A stretch of DNA of 32,403 nucleotides from DATCLA01 sp036564195 (GTDB lineage Bacteria > Bacillota > UBA4882 > UBA8346): the NCBI GenBank assembly GCA_036564195.1, contig DATCLA010000031.1, positions 1 to 32,403 on the forward strand, given 5' to 3'. The position numbers and the translations under genes were made by a program. The notes beneath the pieces were generated by a model, which saw only the letters and a program-made list of their open reading frames with translations, ran no database searches and was not told the origin of the DNA. Shown piece by piece: positions 6,784 to 13,906 of this stretch; position 1 is the stretch's first letter, and every line of letters begins with the position of its first letter.

Positions 6784-8139
6784 TTATAACAACATTAACG
6801 GGATTAACATCAATAATGCTAAAGAGTTGAACTTACTGGCCTGATCTGCTCCTTCATTACTGGGCACAGCTTTACGGTCTTTAGTTTTGTTGGAGCTAAA
6901 AACCTGTTTGAAGATGGAGTTTTTACCGAAGAGGTTATTAAATAAAGAACCCTTTTTTTCCCCATCATCCTTTCGCTCCTCAAAGAGGGTTTCTAGGTTC
7001 AAAACTCCGGCGCCGCCATAGTTAGCCTGGAACCCAAGGTTCTTAGCATTTGCTTTTAAGAGCTGTTTTACTTGGTCGGGCTTAAGCGACGGCCACTTTT
7101 GGTAAATCTGGGCTACCGCGCCGGTGACTAGACCAGTCGCCATTGAGGTACCGCTTAATGAGCGATAGGCCCGTCTGATCCCTAAAGACATTATCTCGGT
7201 ACCAGGAGCCAATAAATCTGGTTTCATAACATTGTCAATCGTCGGGCCCCGGCTGGAAGTATCACTGATTACATCATCGCCAAGTTCTTTTGTGCCTTTA
7301 TCATCCAAGTTACCTACGGTAATTGCCAGTGGGGAGATACCGGGGGTATTGATGGTCCGGGGAGCCGGACCGTCATTACCGGCGGCAGTACAGACAACTA
7401 TTCCTTTATTCCAAGCAATGGCAATCGCCCGGCAAAGCGGATCCTCCCTGCAGGAATCCTGCGCTGCTGATCCCAGCGACAAATTAACCGCTTTAATGTT
7501 ATAAGTCTTTTGATTTTCAATGCACCATTCAAGCGCCGCAATAACATCGGAAGTATTTCCGGAACCTTCATGGTCCAAAGCTTTAATCGCTACTAATTTA
7601 GCTTCAGGAGCCATACCAACATATTTACCGCGGGAGGAAAGCCCGTTCCCGGCAATAATTCCGGCTACATGAGTGCCATGGCCATTATCGTCATAAGGTA
7701 ACGGCCGCCCGTTAACCAAGTCCTTCCAGGCAATGATCCGATTTTGCGGCACAATTAAATCGGGATGCGGATAGATCCCGGTGTCAATGACAGCAACAGT
7801 AGTTCCGTTTCCGGTCATACCAAGACCATGGGCTTTTGTTCCTCCCGTCGCTGGTACGGCAATATCTAACAATGCTCTCACTTTAGTATCTTGCCAGACT
7901 TTGCGGACATGAGGCGACATCACTAACAGCTGCATTTTTGCATATGGAAGCTCTACCGCTAAAAACGGTGTATACTTCAGACTTCGGTGGACTTTACCTT
8001 GACTGGCTTCTACATATGATGTAACCCGGAATGGTTGGGGACTGGCCATTTCTACAATTATTCGGCAAGGTTGATCTGGATTTTCTAGTAATTCGGATCT
8101 TAGTAAGGCGGGTGAAATCTTCTGAACCCATTGTTGCAA
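6784..8139 (-). CDS. AprX-like subtilisin-family serine protease (S8), apparently active
   Basis: A 451-residue subtilase. The TTG at 8139 is chosen because AGGAGG lies nine bases upstream, it aligns with the paralogues (QQWVQKISPALL versus NWARKLSPLVR), and a TATAAT box at 8170-8175 falls inside the longer frame that begins at the GTG at 8220. The prodomain-like region is residues 1-92. The core has Asp119 (AVIDTGIYPHPDL), His154 (DDNGHGTHVAG), oxyanion Asn255 (CTAAGNDGP), SSRGPT and Ser332 (LSGTSMATGLVTG). All key residues are present. A hydrophilic linker follows the core, and the last 14 residues (NSLALLMLIPLMLL) are strikingly hydrophobic. No N-terminal signal peptide is seen, which fits the intracellular AprX type, though the tail could anchor it. 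Substrates are unknown. Confidence 0.9.
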   Translation of the reverse strand: MQQWVQKISPALLRSELLENPDQPCRIIVEMASPQPFRVTSYVEASQGKVHRSLKYTPFLAVELPYAKMQLLVMSPHVRKVWQDTKVRALLDIAVPATGGTKAHGLGMTGNGTTVAVIDTGIYPHPDLIVPQNRIIAWKDLVNGRPLPYDDNGHGTHVAGIIAGNGLSSRGKYVGMAPEAKLVAIKALDHEGSGNTSDVIAALEWCIENQKTYNIKAVNLSLGSAAQDSCREDPLCRAIAIAWNKGIVVCTAAGNDGPAPRTINTPGISPLAITVGNLDDKGTKELGDDVISDTSSRGPTIDNVMKPDLLAPGTEIMSLGIRRAYRSLSGTSMATGLVTGAVAQIYQKWPSLKPDQVKQLLKANAKNLGFQANYGGAGVLNLETLFEERKDDGEKKGSLFNNLFGKNSIFKQVFSSNKTKDRKAVPSNEGADQASKFNSLALLMLIPLMLL

Positions 8140-8169
8140 ATACGACCACCTCCTATTACTTGATGCAAT

Positions 8170-8175
8170 ATTATA
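8170..8175 (-). promoter_or_regulatory. candidate -10 box of the S8 gene at 6784
   Basis: The minus strand has a perfect TATAAT about 31 bases upstream of the chosen TTG start and before the AGGAGG. The corresponding -35 (GAAACA at 17 bases) is poor. It is included because it helps decide the start. Confidence 0.4.
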
Positions 8176-8249
8176 CTCACCGAATAAGCGATTGTTTCTG
8201 GGAAAAAGGCCTGATTTCACCGGATAATAGCCACAATGCCCCTGTCACC

Positions 8250-8268
8250 GTTGCAATATTCTTGCAAC
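8250..8268. repeat. inverted repeat GTTGCAA-N5-TTGCAAC upstream of S8
   Basis: A perfect 7-bp inverted repeat between the terminator at 8284-8310 and the S8 promoter region. It could be an operator or a short hairpin. No T run follows on either strand. Confidence 0.4.
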
Positions 8269-8283
8269 AAAAGTAAATAAAAG

Positions 8284-8312
8284 ACTGACTCAGAACTTAC
8301 CAGAGTCAGCCT
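8284..8312 (-). terminator. terminator after the small hydrophobic gene
   Basis: CTGACTC and GAGTCAG form a stem with an 11-base loop. On the minus strand a T-rich tail (TCTTTTATTT) follows. It separates the 43-residue gene at 8420-8551 from the S8 gene downstream. Confidence 0.6.
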
Positions 8313-8419
8313 TAATAGCAATAACCGAGCTTATAGTTCGATCCGGTTTCTTAAGTATTAAGTAATCTACCCCACCCGATAATTACTGATTGATTTCAAT
8401 CTAGTGTGGTTGAGCGGGT

Positions 8420-8551
8420 TTAGATTACCCCACCGCTACAACCGCCGCCGCAGCCAATCACTAACAGAACGAAGATTAGGAACATTAACCAACCGTTAGT
8501 TCCGAAAAATCCACCGATTCCATCCATTAAGCTTTGCAGACCGTCTGCCAT
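8420..8551 (-). CDS. tiny hydrophobic Gly/Cys-tailed protein, copy 1 (43 aa)
   Basis: A 43-codon gene with ATG at 8551 and AAGGAG ten bases upstream. It begins MADGLQSLMDGIGGFF and continues with TNGWLMFLIFVLLVIG, a single transmembrane segment, then a Gly/Cys-rich end (CGGGCSGGVI). It is nearly the same, at protein and DNA level, as the genes at 8707 and 9892, which argues strongly that the frame is real. The function is not known. Small one-TM proteins of this style are common in spore formers, so a spore-associated role is inferred. It lies just upstream of, and in the same direction as, the active S8 gene. Confidence 0.85.
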   Translation of the reverse strand: MADGLQSLMDGIGGFFGTNGWLMFLIFVLLVIGCGGGCSGGVI

Positions 8552-8660
8552 AGATAATCACTCCTTCTTTATTTTATCCCTTCAAGGCTGTACTACCGGA
8601 TCCACAGCCGGTTTTTACCGACGGTTTGTAATCCGATATCATTAGGTAAATAAATGCCCG

Positions 8661-8678
8661 TAACTGTACAGACAGTTA
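8661..8678. terminator. hairpin downstream of copy 2 of the small protein
   Basis: TAACTGT and ACAGTTA form a 7-bp stem with a four-base loop about 30 bases past the stop at 8707. The minus-strand flank is only moderately T-rich, so termination is uncertain. Confidence 0.4.
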
Positions 8679-8706
8679 TTTACTCTTTACCAAAGTTTCA
8701 AGTTGA

Positions 8707-8844
8707 TCAGATGAAGCAACCACCGCCGCCAAAACAACCGCCACAACCGATTACTAACAGCACGAAGATTAAGAACATTAACCAACCGTTAGTCGAAAAG
8801 AAGGTGCTGATGCCGTCTGCCAGTCCTTGTAAACCATCTGCCAT
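8707..8844 (-). CDS. tiny hydrophobic Gly/Cys-tailed protein, copy 2 (45 aa)
   Basis: A 45-residue paralogue of the copies at 8420 and 9892: MADGLQGLADGISTFF, the invariant TNGWLMFLIFVLLVIG membrane segment, and the tail CGGCFGGGGCFI. The ATG at 8844 has AAGGAGG eight bases upstream, so the longer frame back to 8895 is not needed. The product is probably membrane-inserted with the short Gly/Cys end on one face. The function is unknown. Head-to-tail arrangement with copy 1 suggests tandem duplication. Confidence 0.85.
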   Translation of the reverse strand: MADGLQGLADGISTFFSTNGWLMFLIFVLLVIGCGGCFGGGGCFI

Positions 8845-9144
8845 TTGATAATCCTCCTTTATTATGTTTAAGCCTTGGAGGTTTGCTGATATCATTATAT
8901 GTATCAGGCTTATTAGGTTGATTATGCTAAAGTTATTTTAATTGCGCTTTGATCAAGATCTATCGGAACCTTTTAACCTGAGTTTGCAGCTTACCGCCAA
9001 GACAACTACTGCCGCCAGATCACCGAGGCCTAAAGTAATCCTCAGCTCATTTTGCAGTATCCCCCGGCCCGGCCTTTCGCATTGACCTGCAGCGCTTTTA
9101 GTAGTTTTACAGTAGCATAATATGAAATTGGTTTATCAAAGTAA
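8845..9144. other. 300-bp stretch without a supported gene
   Basis: Upstream region of copy 2. A minus-strand frame (8953-9132) reads through a hydrophobic stretch (LGLGDLAAVVVLAVSC) but has no ATG, GTG or TTG with an RBS, so it may be decayed coding sequence. No clear promoter or hairpin was found. Confidence 0.4.
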
Positions 9145-9425
9145 CTAGGCAAAAGTTACTTTAGATCGGGTTATCACAGCCTGGATAAATTCAAGCGTAC
9201 CCGTTCCCAAAATAAAACCCGGGATAACCCGAGTTTTAAAAGCAAACTGTCCGACGTCGTTCAAATGAAGAAATTGGGCCAAAAAAACGGGGATCGAAAA
9301 ACCCGTCTCCGGAAGAAAAAGGGGAATCCGAAAAACGGCCTGAAAAAGAAGCCAAAGAATTGTTGGCTATGCTTAGAACTCATTCATCCATCACCTCGTC
9401 ACAGCTACTCGCAGATTACGTTTAA
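9145..9425 (+). pseudogene. probable decayed small gene with a frameshift
   Basis: Two open stretches in different plus-strand frames join near 9262-9268. The first reads LDKFKRTRSQNKTRDNPSF then KSKLSDVVQ. The second, one base out of phase, reads EEIGPKKRGSKNPSPEEKG and ends EAKELLAMLRTHSSITSS then QLLADYV before a TAA at 9423-9425. Both have natural-looking charged composition, but neither has a usable start codon or RBS. The simplest reading is a small gene with a one-base shift and a lost start. The family is not recognised. A chance frame is possible. Confidence 0.3.
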
Positions 9426-9490
9426 TGTATTGTATGTAATTGATAACCGCCAGGTAATAATCTGAAAGCATAATCCCAACATTAAATAAT

Positions 9491-9510
9491 GCCCGGAATT
9501 CATTCCGGGC
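9491..9510. terminator. hairpin downstream of the 36-residue gene
   Basis: GCCCGGAA and TTCCGGGC form a perfect 8-bp stem with a TTCA loop. On the minus strand the flank is ATTATTTAATG, giving a weak terminator for the gene ending at 9544. It may also end the decayed plus-strand unit. Confidence 0.5.
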
Positions 9511-9543
9511 GTTGCAATGCAGGAAAACAGGCTGTTCAAAAGT

Positions 9544-9654
9544 TTAGATAATATTACCACCGCAGAGACAACAGAAGAAGAAAATGATAATGATAATCCA
9601 GATCAGCCACCAACAGCCACCGCCAAAGACTCCATCAAAGGCAGCATCAGCCAT
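9544..9654 (-). CDS. tiny hydrophobic Cys-rich protein, divergent member (36 aa)
   Basis: A 36-codon gene with ATG at 9654 and GGGAGGTG about eight bases upstream. It begins MADAAFDGVFGGG like its neighbours, but the membrane segment is WWLIWIIIIIFFF followed by CCLCGGNII. Start, RBS, the MAD N-terminus and the Gly/Cys end match the set at 8420, 8707 and 9892, while the core is different. The function is unknown. A plus-strand frame over the same bases (9517-9762) is its shadow. Confidence 0.75.
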   Translation of the reverse strand: MADAAFDGVFGGGCWWLIWIIIIIFFFCCLCGGNII

Positions 9655-9853
9655 CTTAGTCACCTCCCGTTATATATAATTAAGGCTTTTGTTACATTAG
9701 AGTATTTAGGATCAACAACTAAAAAGTGCTTCCCCATTTCAGCTTTAGTTTTCTTAATATAGAATATGACGGTTCTTAAAAAATTGCATTGAGCAAATAG
9801 TAGATCCTTCCAGCCATTAACCCCAAATCCCGGGCAACACTGTCCACTATTAA

Positions 9854-9880
9854 AAGAGGCCGATCTTACGTCGGCCTCTT
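9854..9880 (-). terminator. terminator after copy 3 of the small protein
   Basis: AAGAGGCCGA and TCGGCCTCTT form a 10-bp perfect stem with a seven-base loop. On the minus strand it is followed by TTTTAATAG. It lies 12 bases past the stop at 9892. Confidence 0.75.
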
Positions 9881-9891
9881 GGATCGCTATA

Positions 9892-10026
9892 TTATATTAC
9901 CCCGCCGCCGAAGCAACCGCCACAGCCAATCACCAGCAGCACAAAGATTAAGAACATTAACCAACCGTTAGTTCCGAAGAAGGAACCCACGCCATCAAAT
10001 AATCCTTTAATCGGGTTTTCCGCCAT
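9892..10026 (-). CDS. tiny hydrophobic Gly/Cys-tailed protein, copy 3 (44 aa)
   Basis: A 44-residue paralogue: MAENPIKGLFDGVGSFF, then the same TNGWLMFLIFVLLVIG membrane segment and the tail CGGCFGGGVI. The ATG at 10026 has AAGGAG ten bases upstream. The N-terminal dozen residues differ from the other copies while the membrane segment is identical, which points to selection on the latter. It has its own terminator. The role is unknown; membrane or spore-surface placement is inferred. Confidence 0.85.
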   Translation of the reverse strand: MAENPIKGLFDGVGSFFGTNGWLMFLIFVLLVIGCGGCFGGGVI

Positions 10027-10143
10027 AGTGTTTCACTCCTTCTCTGAGTATTTTCCAGCCTGATTAGGCCTTCTAACCTCATTATATGTTGCTTAGCTTC
10101 GAAAATAATTAGACTAAATGTATTATTTTTAATACCCCAATGG

Positions 10144-10338
10144 TTACATCTGTTTTAGCACTCTGAGCAATTCATCTCCGGTCTCCTGATCCGCTAAGAT
10201 TGCTAAAGCAATTAAACAGTTCTTAATCACTTCTTTATCCAACTTCGGCCCAAAAGCCTGTGAAAATTTCTGTAGAAATTCTACTTTCTTGATTTCCATA
10301 CTCATTGCACCAGCTTTCTTCCAACTCCGGCTAATCAT
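10144..10338 (-). CDS. small soluble protein, unrecognised (64 aa)
   Basis: A 64-residue frame with ATG at 10338. Most of it is predicted helical and soluble (VEFLQKFSQAFGPKLDKEV, then IKNCLIALAILADQETGDEL and LRVLKQM). No RBS is obvious before the first ATG; two further ATGs at 10305 and 10299 give shorter forms. A perfect palindrome GGTGATT-A-AATCACC lies immediately upstream. No domain is recognised. Composition looks natural and it is divergent from the S8 gene at 10591. Confidence 0.5.
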   Translation of the reverse strand: MISRSWKKAGAMSMEIKKVEFLQKFSQAFGPKLDKEVIKNCLIALAILADQETGDELLRVLKQM

Positions 10339-10341
10339 AGC

Positions 10342-10356
10342 GGTGATTAAATCACC
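10342..10356. promoter_or_regulatory. 15-bp palindrome in a divergent intergenic region
   Basis: GGTGATT-A-AATCACC sits just before the 64-residue gene, in the interval shared with the divergent S8 gene at 10591. It resembles a dimeric repressor operator. The regulator is unknown. Confidence 0.4.
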
Positions 10357-10590
10357 TTTTCCAGTAAGTCAACATTTATTATAGATTATGAAATCCGCTC
10401 TAAAAAGCGAAACAGCTGCGACTCATTTTGTACTCACAATCTTATTTTATGCCAAAAGGTATACCCCTTCTTCGAATTCCCAGTCCGTTGCTTTGAATAT
10501 ACTGATGAGTAAGAGGACGGTTTCATACTTACAGAATCACAAACCTGATCCGAGGCCGTTCTTGGAGCTGTTTCAAAGGGTGGTGAAACA

Positions 10591-11967
10591 ATGAAGAGCT
10601 TTAACTGGGCAAGAAAACTCTCACCGCTAGTAAGGGCCACCTATGACCCTTTAGGCAAAAATGAGGATAAATCCCGCCTCATTGTGGAATTAACCAGACC
10701 AAGAAACGACCGGATTTACTCACTGATTGAATCCAATCGGGGCAGAATCCGCCGGGAACTCAACCTGATCCCTTCAATCGCCGTCGAACTGCCCACCCTT
10801 TGCCTGGAACAATTTGCCCGCTGCCAGTTGGTTAAGAAAATCTGGTATGATGCCAAGGTCCAAACCTGCCTTGATGTTGCAGTCCCGGTCATCGGCGGTA
10901 CCGCAGCCCGACAGCTCGGCTTGACCGGCGCCGGAGTGGTAGTCGCAGTAATTGATACCGGTATTTATCCCCACCCGGATTTAACTGTTCCGGAAAACCG
11001 GATTTTGGCCTGGCACAATCTGGTTGGTACTCAAACAACTCCTTATGATGATAACGGCCATGGGACTCATGTTGCCGGAATTATTGCCGGGAACGGCCAT
11101 AGTTCTAAAGGCCGGTATTGTGGAGTTGCACCGCAGGCCTGCCTGATTGGGATAAAAGCCTTGGAAGCTGACGGTTCCGGCACCCTCTCTACGGTAATCT
11201 CCGGGATTGAATGGTGTCTCAAAAACCGGACCGCACTTAAAATTGACATTATTAATCTGTCCCTCGGGTCCCTGGCTCAAGAATCTTACCGGACCGACCC
11301 GCTATGCCGGGCTACTTCCGCCGCATGGAAAGCCGGAATTGTCGTCTGCACCGCTGCCGGAAATGAAGGGCCCGATACCGGGACAATCAATACCCCGGGA
11401 ATTAATCCCCTGATTATCACTGTTGGTAACAGCAATGATCAACAAACCATTTCCGGTAACGATGACCAGTTAAACAACACTTCCAGCAGAGGGCCGACCA
11501 TTGACAATCTGATCAAACCGGATCTACTGGCTCCCGGAACCGAAGTCACTTCGCTCTGGAATAGAAAAGGCTATAAAACCTTAACTGGGACCTCGATGGC
11601 CACTCCCATGGTTGCCGGAGCAGTTGCCTTAATTCTGGAAAAATGGCCAACCCTGAAACCGGATGAAATCAAAGGCTTATTAAAAAAGCATGCCCGCAGT
11701 CTCGGATTGGGCGCCTTGTTGCAAGGGGCCGGGGTATTAAATATCGAAAACATCTTTAAATCTAAATCTCCCGGCAGCTCAAACCTTCAGCTACGTGAGA
11801 TTAGTTCCAATCTCTACGAAATTCTCGGTTATCAATTGCTAAAACTGCTCATGCAAAAATCCGGCCGTGTTACCCCAGCCCTCCGGGAAAAACTAGATCA
11901 GCTATCCGAAGAATCTTTACTAAAGTTCTTCAATACTTTGCAGCACAACCCCCTTAATAATCTATAG
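10591..11967 (+). CDS. AprX-like subtilisin-family serine protease (S8), apparently active
   Basis: A 458-residue subtilase and the most canonical of the four. The prodomain-like region (residues 1-95) includes NWARKLSPLVR, SIAVELP and KKIWYDAKV. The catalytic set is complete: Asp122 (AVIDTGIYPHPDL), His157 (DDNGHGTHVAG), oxyanion Asn258 (CTAAGNEGP), SSRGPT at 298-303 and Ser335 (LTGTSMATPMVAG). The C-terminal 80 residues are a helical extension without a known domain. The ATG at 10591 has GGGTGGTG about 9 bases upstream. No signal peptide, as in AprX-type intracellular subtilases. It is the only S8 copy here on the plus strand. Its substrate is unknown. Confidence 0.92.
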   Translation: MKSFNWARKLSPLVRATYDPLGKNEDKSRLIVELTRPRNDRIYSLIESNRGRIRRELNLIPSIAVELPTLCLEQFARCQLVKKIWYDAKVQTCLDVAVPVIGGTAARQLGLTGAGVVVAVIDTGIYPHPDLTVPENRILAWHNLVGTQTTPYDDNGHGTHVAGIIAGNGHSSKGRYCGVAPQACLIGIKALEADGSGTLSTVISGIEWCLKNRTALKIDIINLSLGSLAQESYRTDPLCRATSAAWKAGIVVCTAAGNEGPDTGTINTPGINPLIITVGNSNDQQTISGNDDQLNNTSSRGPTIDNLIKPDLLAPGTEVTSLWNRKGYKTLTGTSMATPMVAGAVALILEKWPTLKPDEIKGLLKKHARSLGLGALLQGAGVLNIENIFKSKSPGSSNLQLREISSNLYEILGYQLLKLLMQKSGRVTPALREKLDQLSEESLLKFFNTLQHNPLNNL

Positions 11968-11979
11968 TCGGTTAGGCAA

Positions 11980-12009
11980 AACCGGTTGCTGACCCGTTAC
12001 AGTTTTTTT
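11980..12009 (+). terminator. weak terminator after the plus-strand S8 gene
   Basis: AACCGG and CCCGTT form a stem with one mismatch, followed after ACAG by seven T residues. The stem is weak, so the call is tentative. Confidence 0.35.
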
Positions 12010-12095
12010 ACCATAATTTTCTCCTGTTTAAATTCGATAGTTCTTCCGGATTCAAGTTATACTATAAAAAAATCACTTTGGAGGTCGATTACTTG

Positions 12096-12392
12096 ATGCA
12101 TTATAGAAACGAACAGATTGAACTGATGCCCTCCATGGTCAGGGCAGGGGATAATGTGCGGATCAAGTATCATGGCTTATTGAAAAATGCAGGTGCGAAC
12201 GAAATATTTCTTTATTACGGAAAGGATGGCTGGAAGCACGCGGATCTAGTCCGGATGCACCGGGATAACGAAGGATTTTATCTGGATGTCAAAGCCGAAG
12301 CCGACCGAGAAATTAACTTTTGTTTTAAAGACAGCGCCAATAACTGGGATAATAACAACGGTTATGACTGGAAAGTCGATGTTTATCACTAA
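12096..12392 (+). CDS. single-domain starch-binding-type (CBM25/CBM53-like) protein
   Basis: A protein of about 98 residues. GGAGG at 12080-12084 serves either the TTG at 12093 (spacing 8) or the ATG at 12096 (spacing 11); the ATG is used here. The pattern fits the CBM25/CBM53 group of carbohydrate-binding modules: AGDNVRIKYHGLL early, IFLYYGKDGWKHADLVRM in the middle, GFYLDVKAEADREINFCFKD, and the hallmark WDNNNGYDW near the end. In amylases and starch synthases such modules bind alpha-glucans, but here the domain stands alone without a catalytic partner or signal peptide. A role in glycogen or polysaccharide handling is inferred. Confidence 0.75.
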   Translation: MHYRNEQIELMPSMVRAGDNVRIKYHGLLKNAGANEIFLYYGKDGWKHADLVRMHRDNEGFYLDVKAEADREINFCFKDSANNWDNNNGYDWKVDVYH

Positions 12393-12438
12393 CGGGTCTG
12401 AACTGGGATACTGTCCCCGATAACTTCTTGCAAAACGG

Positions 12439-12470
12439 AACCGGCGTCTTAGTAAGCGCCGGTTTCTTTA
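12439..12470 (+). terminator. terminator after the carbohydrate-binding protein
   Basis: AACCGGCG and CGCCGGTT form an 8-bp stem with a 10-base loop, followed by TTTCTTTA. It lies between convergent genes. Confidence 0.75.
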
Positions 12471-12506
12471 ATAGTCTCAATACGCCAGGAGCCCGGATTC
12501 GTCAAT

Positions 12507-13511
12507 TCAATCAATCTGAACAATAATACAGTCTTTACCTTTTCTTTTTCCCTCATACAGGCAATAATCGGCTTGCCTGATAACTGCATCGACAGTCGCT
12601 TCACCCTCAAACATGGCGATCCCAAAGGTTAAAGTGGCTGAAATCAGAGTCCCGTTATAGACAATCACATTATTATGGAGATTATTTTTTATTCTTTCCG
12701 CCAATATCTGAGCACCGTTTACCGGTGTCTCCGGCAATAAAATCAGAAATTCTTCTCCGCCCCAGCGCCCGATCGAATCAATGTCCCGCACTGAGACAGT
12801 TAAGATTTTAGCAATTTGCTTTAAAATATAGTCACCGCATTCATGGCCGTAAGAGTCATTGATACTTTTAAAATCGTCAATATCGGCAATAATCAGAGAA
12901 AACGGCTTTCGGTTACGTTGATAGCGGGCAACTTCTTCCTCAAGTTTCTCAATCAGGTAGCGCCGGTTATAGAGTCCGGTTAAGGCATCGGTCTGGGAGA
13001 GTTGTTCCAATCGAAAGGCAATCTCTCTCAATTGCTCGTTTTGAGTCCGGATGATTTCATTGGCTTTTTTCAATTCCAAATTAGTCTTTTCCAACTCTTC
13101 ATTATAGAGCTTTTGGGCGTCACGTGCCTGTTTTACCTCTAAATGCGTTTTAGTCCGCATCTGAAGTTCCAGAATATTAAAGGGTTTACTGATATAGTCA
13201 ACCGCCCCAGATTCAAAACCTTTGATTACGTCATCAACATCAGATTGAACAGTTATAAAAATAACCGGAATATCCCTGGTTAAGGAGTCGGCTTTTAAAA
13301 TCCGACAGACCTCATACCCATCCATCTCCGGCATCTTGACATCTAACAAAATAAGATCGGGCTTTTCGATAGTAACAAGTTCCAATGCTTTCTTACCGCT
13401 TAAGGCAACGATTGTTTCGTAGCCGTTTTCCTCCATCATTTCCGTTAATATTCTTAGATTATGAGGGTTGTCATCCACCATTAAAACCAAGGGTTTGCGG
13501 TTTTCGGCCAA
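12507..13511 (-). CDS. response regulator with GGDEF diguanylate cyclase output
   Basis: A 334-residue PleD/WspR-style regulator predicted to make cyclic di-GMP from two GTP when phosphorylated. The receiver domain (residues 8-122) has the acidic pocket DD13-14, phospho-acceptor Asp57 (LLDVKMPEMDGY) and Lys109. A coiled-coil linker (about 128-172) leads to the GGDEF domain (174-334) with the active-site motif GGEEF at 251-255. An inhibitory I-site RxxD (RDID, 242-245) lies exactly five residues before it, so product feedback is expected. The TTG start at 13511 has GGAGGG six bases upstream. No cognate kinase is adjacent. It is convergent with the carbohydrate-binding gene. Confidence 0.95.
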   Translation of the reverse strand: MAENRKPLVLMVDDNPHNLRILTEMMEENGYETIVALSGKKALELVTIEKPDLILLDVKMPEMDGYEVCRILKADSLTRDIPVIFITVQSDVDDVIKGFESGAVDYISKPFNILELQMRTKTHLEVKQARDAQKLYNEELEKTNLELKKANEIIRTQNEQLREIAFRLEQLSQTDALTGLYNRRYLIEKLEEEVARYQRNRKPFSLIIADIDDFKSINDSYGHECGDYILKQIAKILTVSVRDIDSIGRWGGEEFLILLPETPVNGAQILAERIKNNLHNNVIVYNGTLISATLTFGIAMFEGEATVDAVIRQADYCLYEGKRKGKDCIIVQID

Positions 13512-13849
13512 TTTAATCCCTCCGCATGCTCCTTAATTTACAGCTACTTTTAAGCATACTTAAAAATTCGTCCCTTTAGTATAAACTCCTTCCAGTTTCT
13601 CCGAAAACAGTTAAATCAGACATTATAATTATAACTTTCCAGTTTTAAATAGAATAATAGTGTTTAATCCCAATTATTTTATCTATAATTGACCAAAAGG
13701 TAAATTAGGTAGATGATGAAACGGAATCAAATAAATAATAACTCTGAAACATAACAGATCCTTTTTAGATGGTAATATTTGTTAACCCCCCTCAATTTCC
13801 CCTTAATTAAAAGTTTTTGTAGTTTGGCAAAGATTTCTTTCTGAATCTC
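13512..13849. other. AT-rich divergent intergenic region
   Basis: About 340 bases between the divergent GGDEF regulator and udk, ending at the udk promoter. It is strongly AT-rich. It has a TATACT element on the minus side that could serve the regulator gene, but no convincing -35. No gene, repeat or riboswitch was recognised. Confidence 0.5.
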
Positions 13850-13879
13850 TTGAGATTTTCTTCCAATAAATGTTAAAAT
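13850..13879 (+). promoter_or_regulatory. udk: sigma-A-like promoter of udk
   Basis: TTGAGA (13850-13855), an 18-base spacer and TAAAAT (13874-13879), about 28 bases before the udk ATG. Each box has one mismatch to consensus. Confidence 0.6.
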
Positions 13880-13906
13880 TGAATAAATAAGGGCGCGAGG
13901 TAGATT

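Noticed and set aside
8953..9132. Minus-strand hydrophobic frame with LGLGDLAAVVVLAVSC
   Set aside because: Composition is suggestive, but there is no ATG, GTG or TTG with an RBS and no matching paralogue in the window.
9265..9465. Lys-rich plus-strand frame
   Set aside because: It is the out-of-phase reading of the probable decayed gene at 9145-9425; low-complexity Lys runs and no RBS.
9517..9762. Plus-strand 81-codon frame
   Set aside because: It is antisense to the 36-residue gene at 9544-9654, which has a proper RBS and family resemblance.
10388..10594. Plus-strand 68-codon frame whose stop overlaps the S8 ATG as ATGA
   Set aside because: The overlap imitates coupling, but there is no RBS before its ATG, the protein has no recognisable pattern, and the region is better explained as upstream sequence of the S8 gene.
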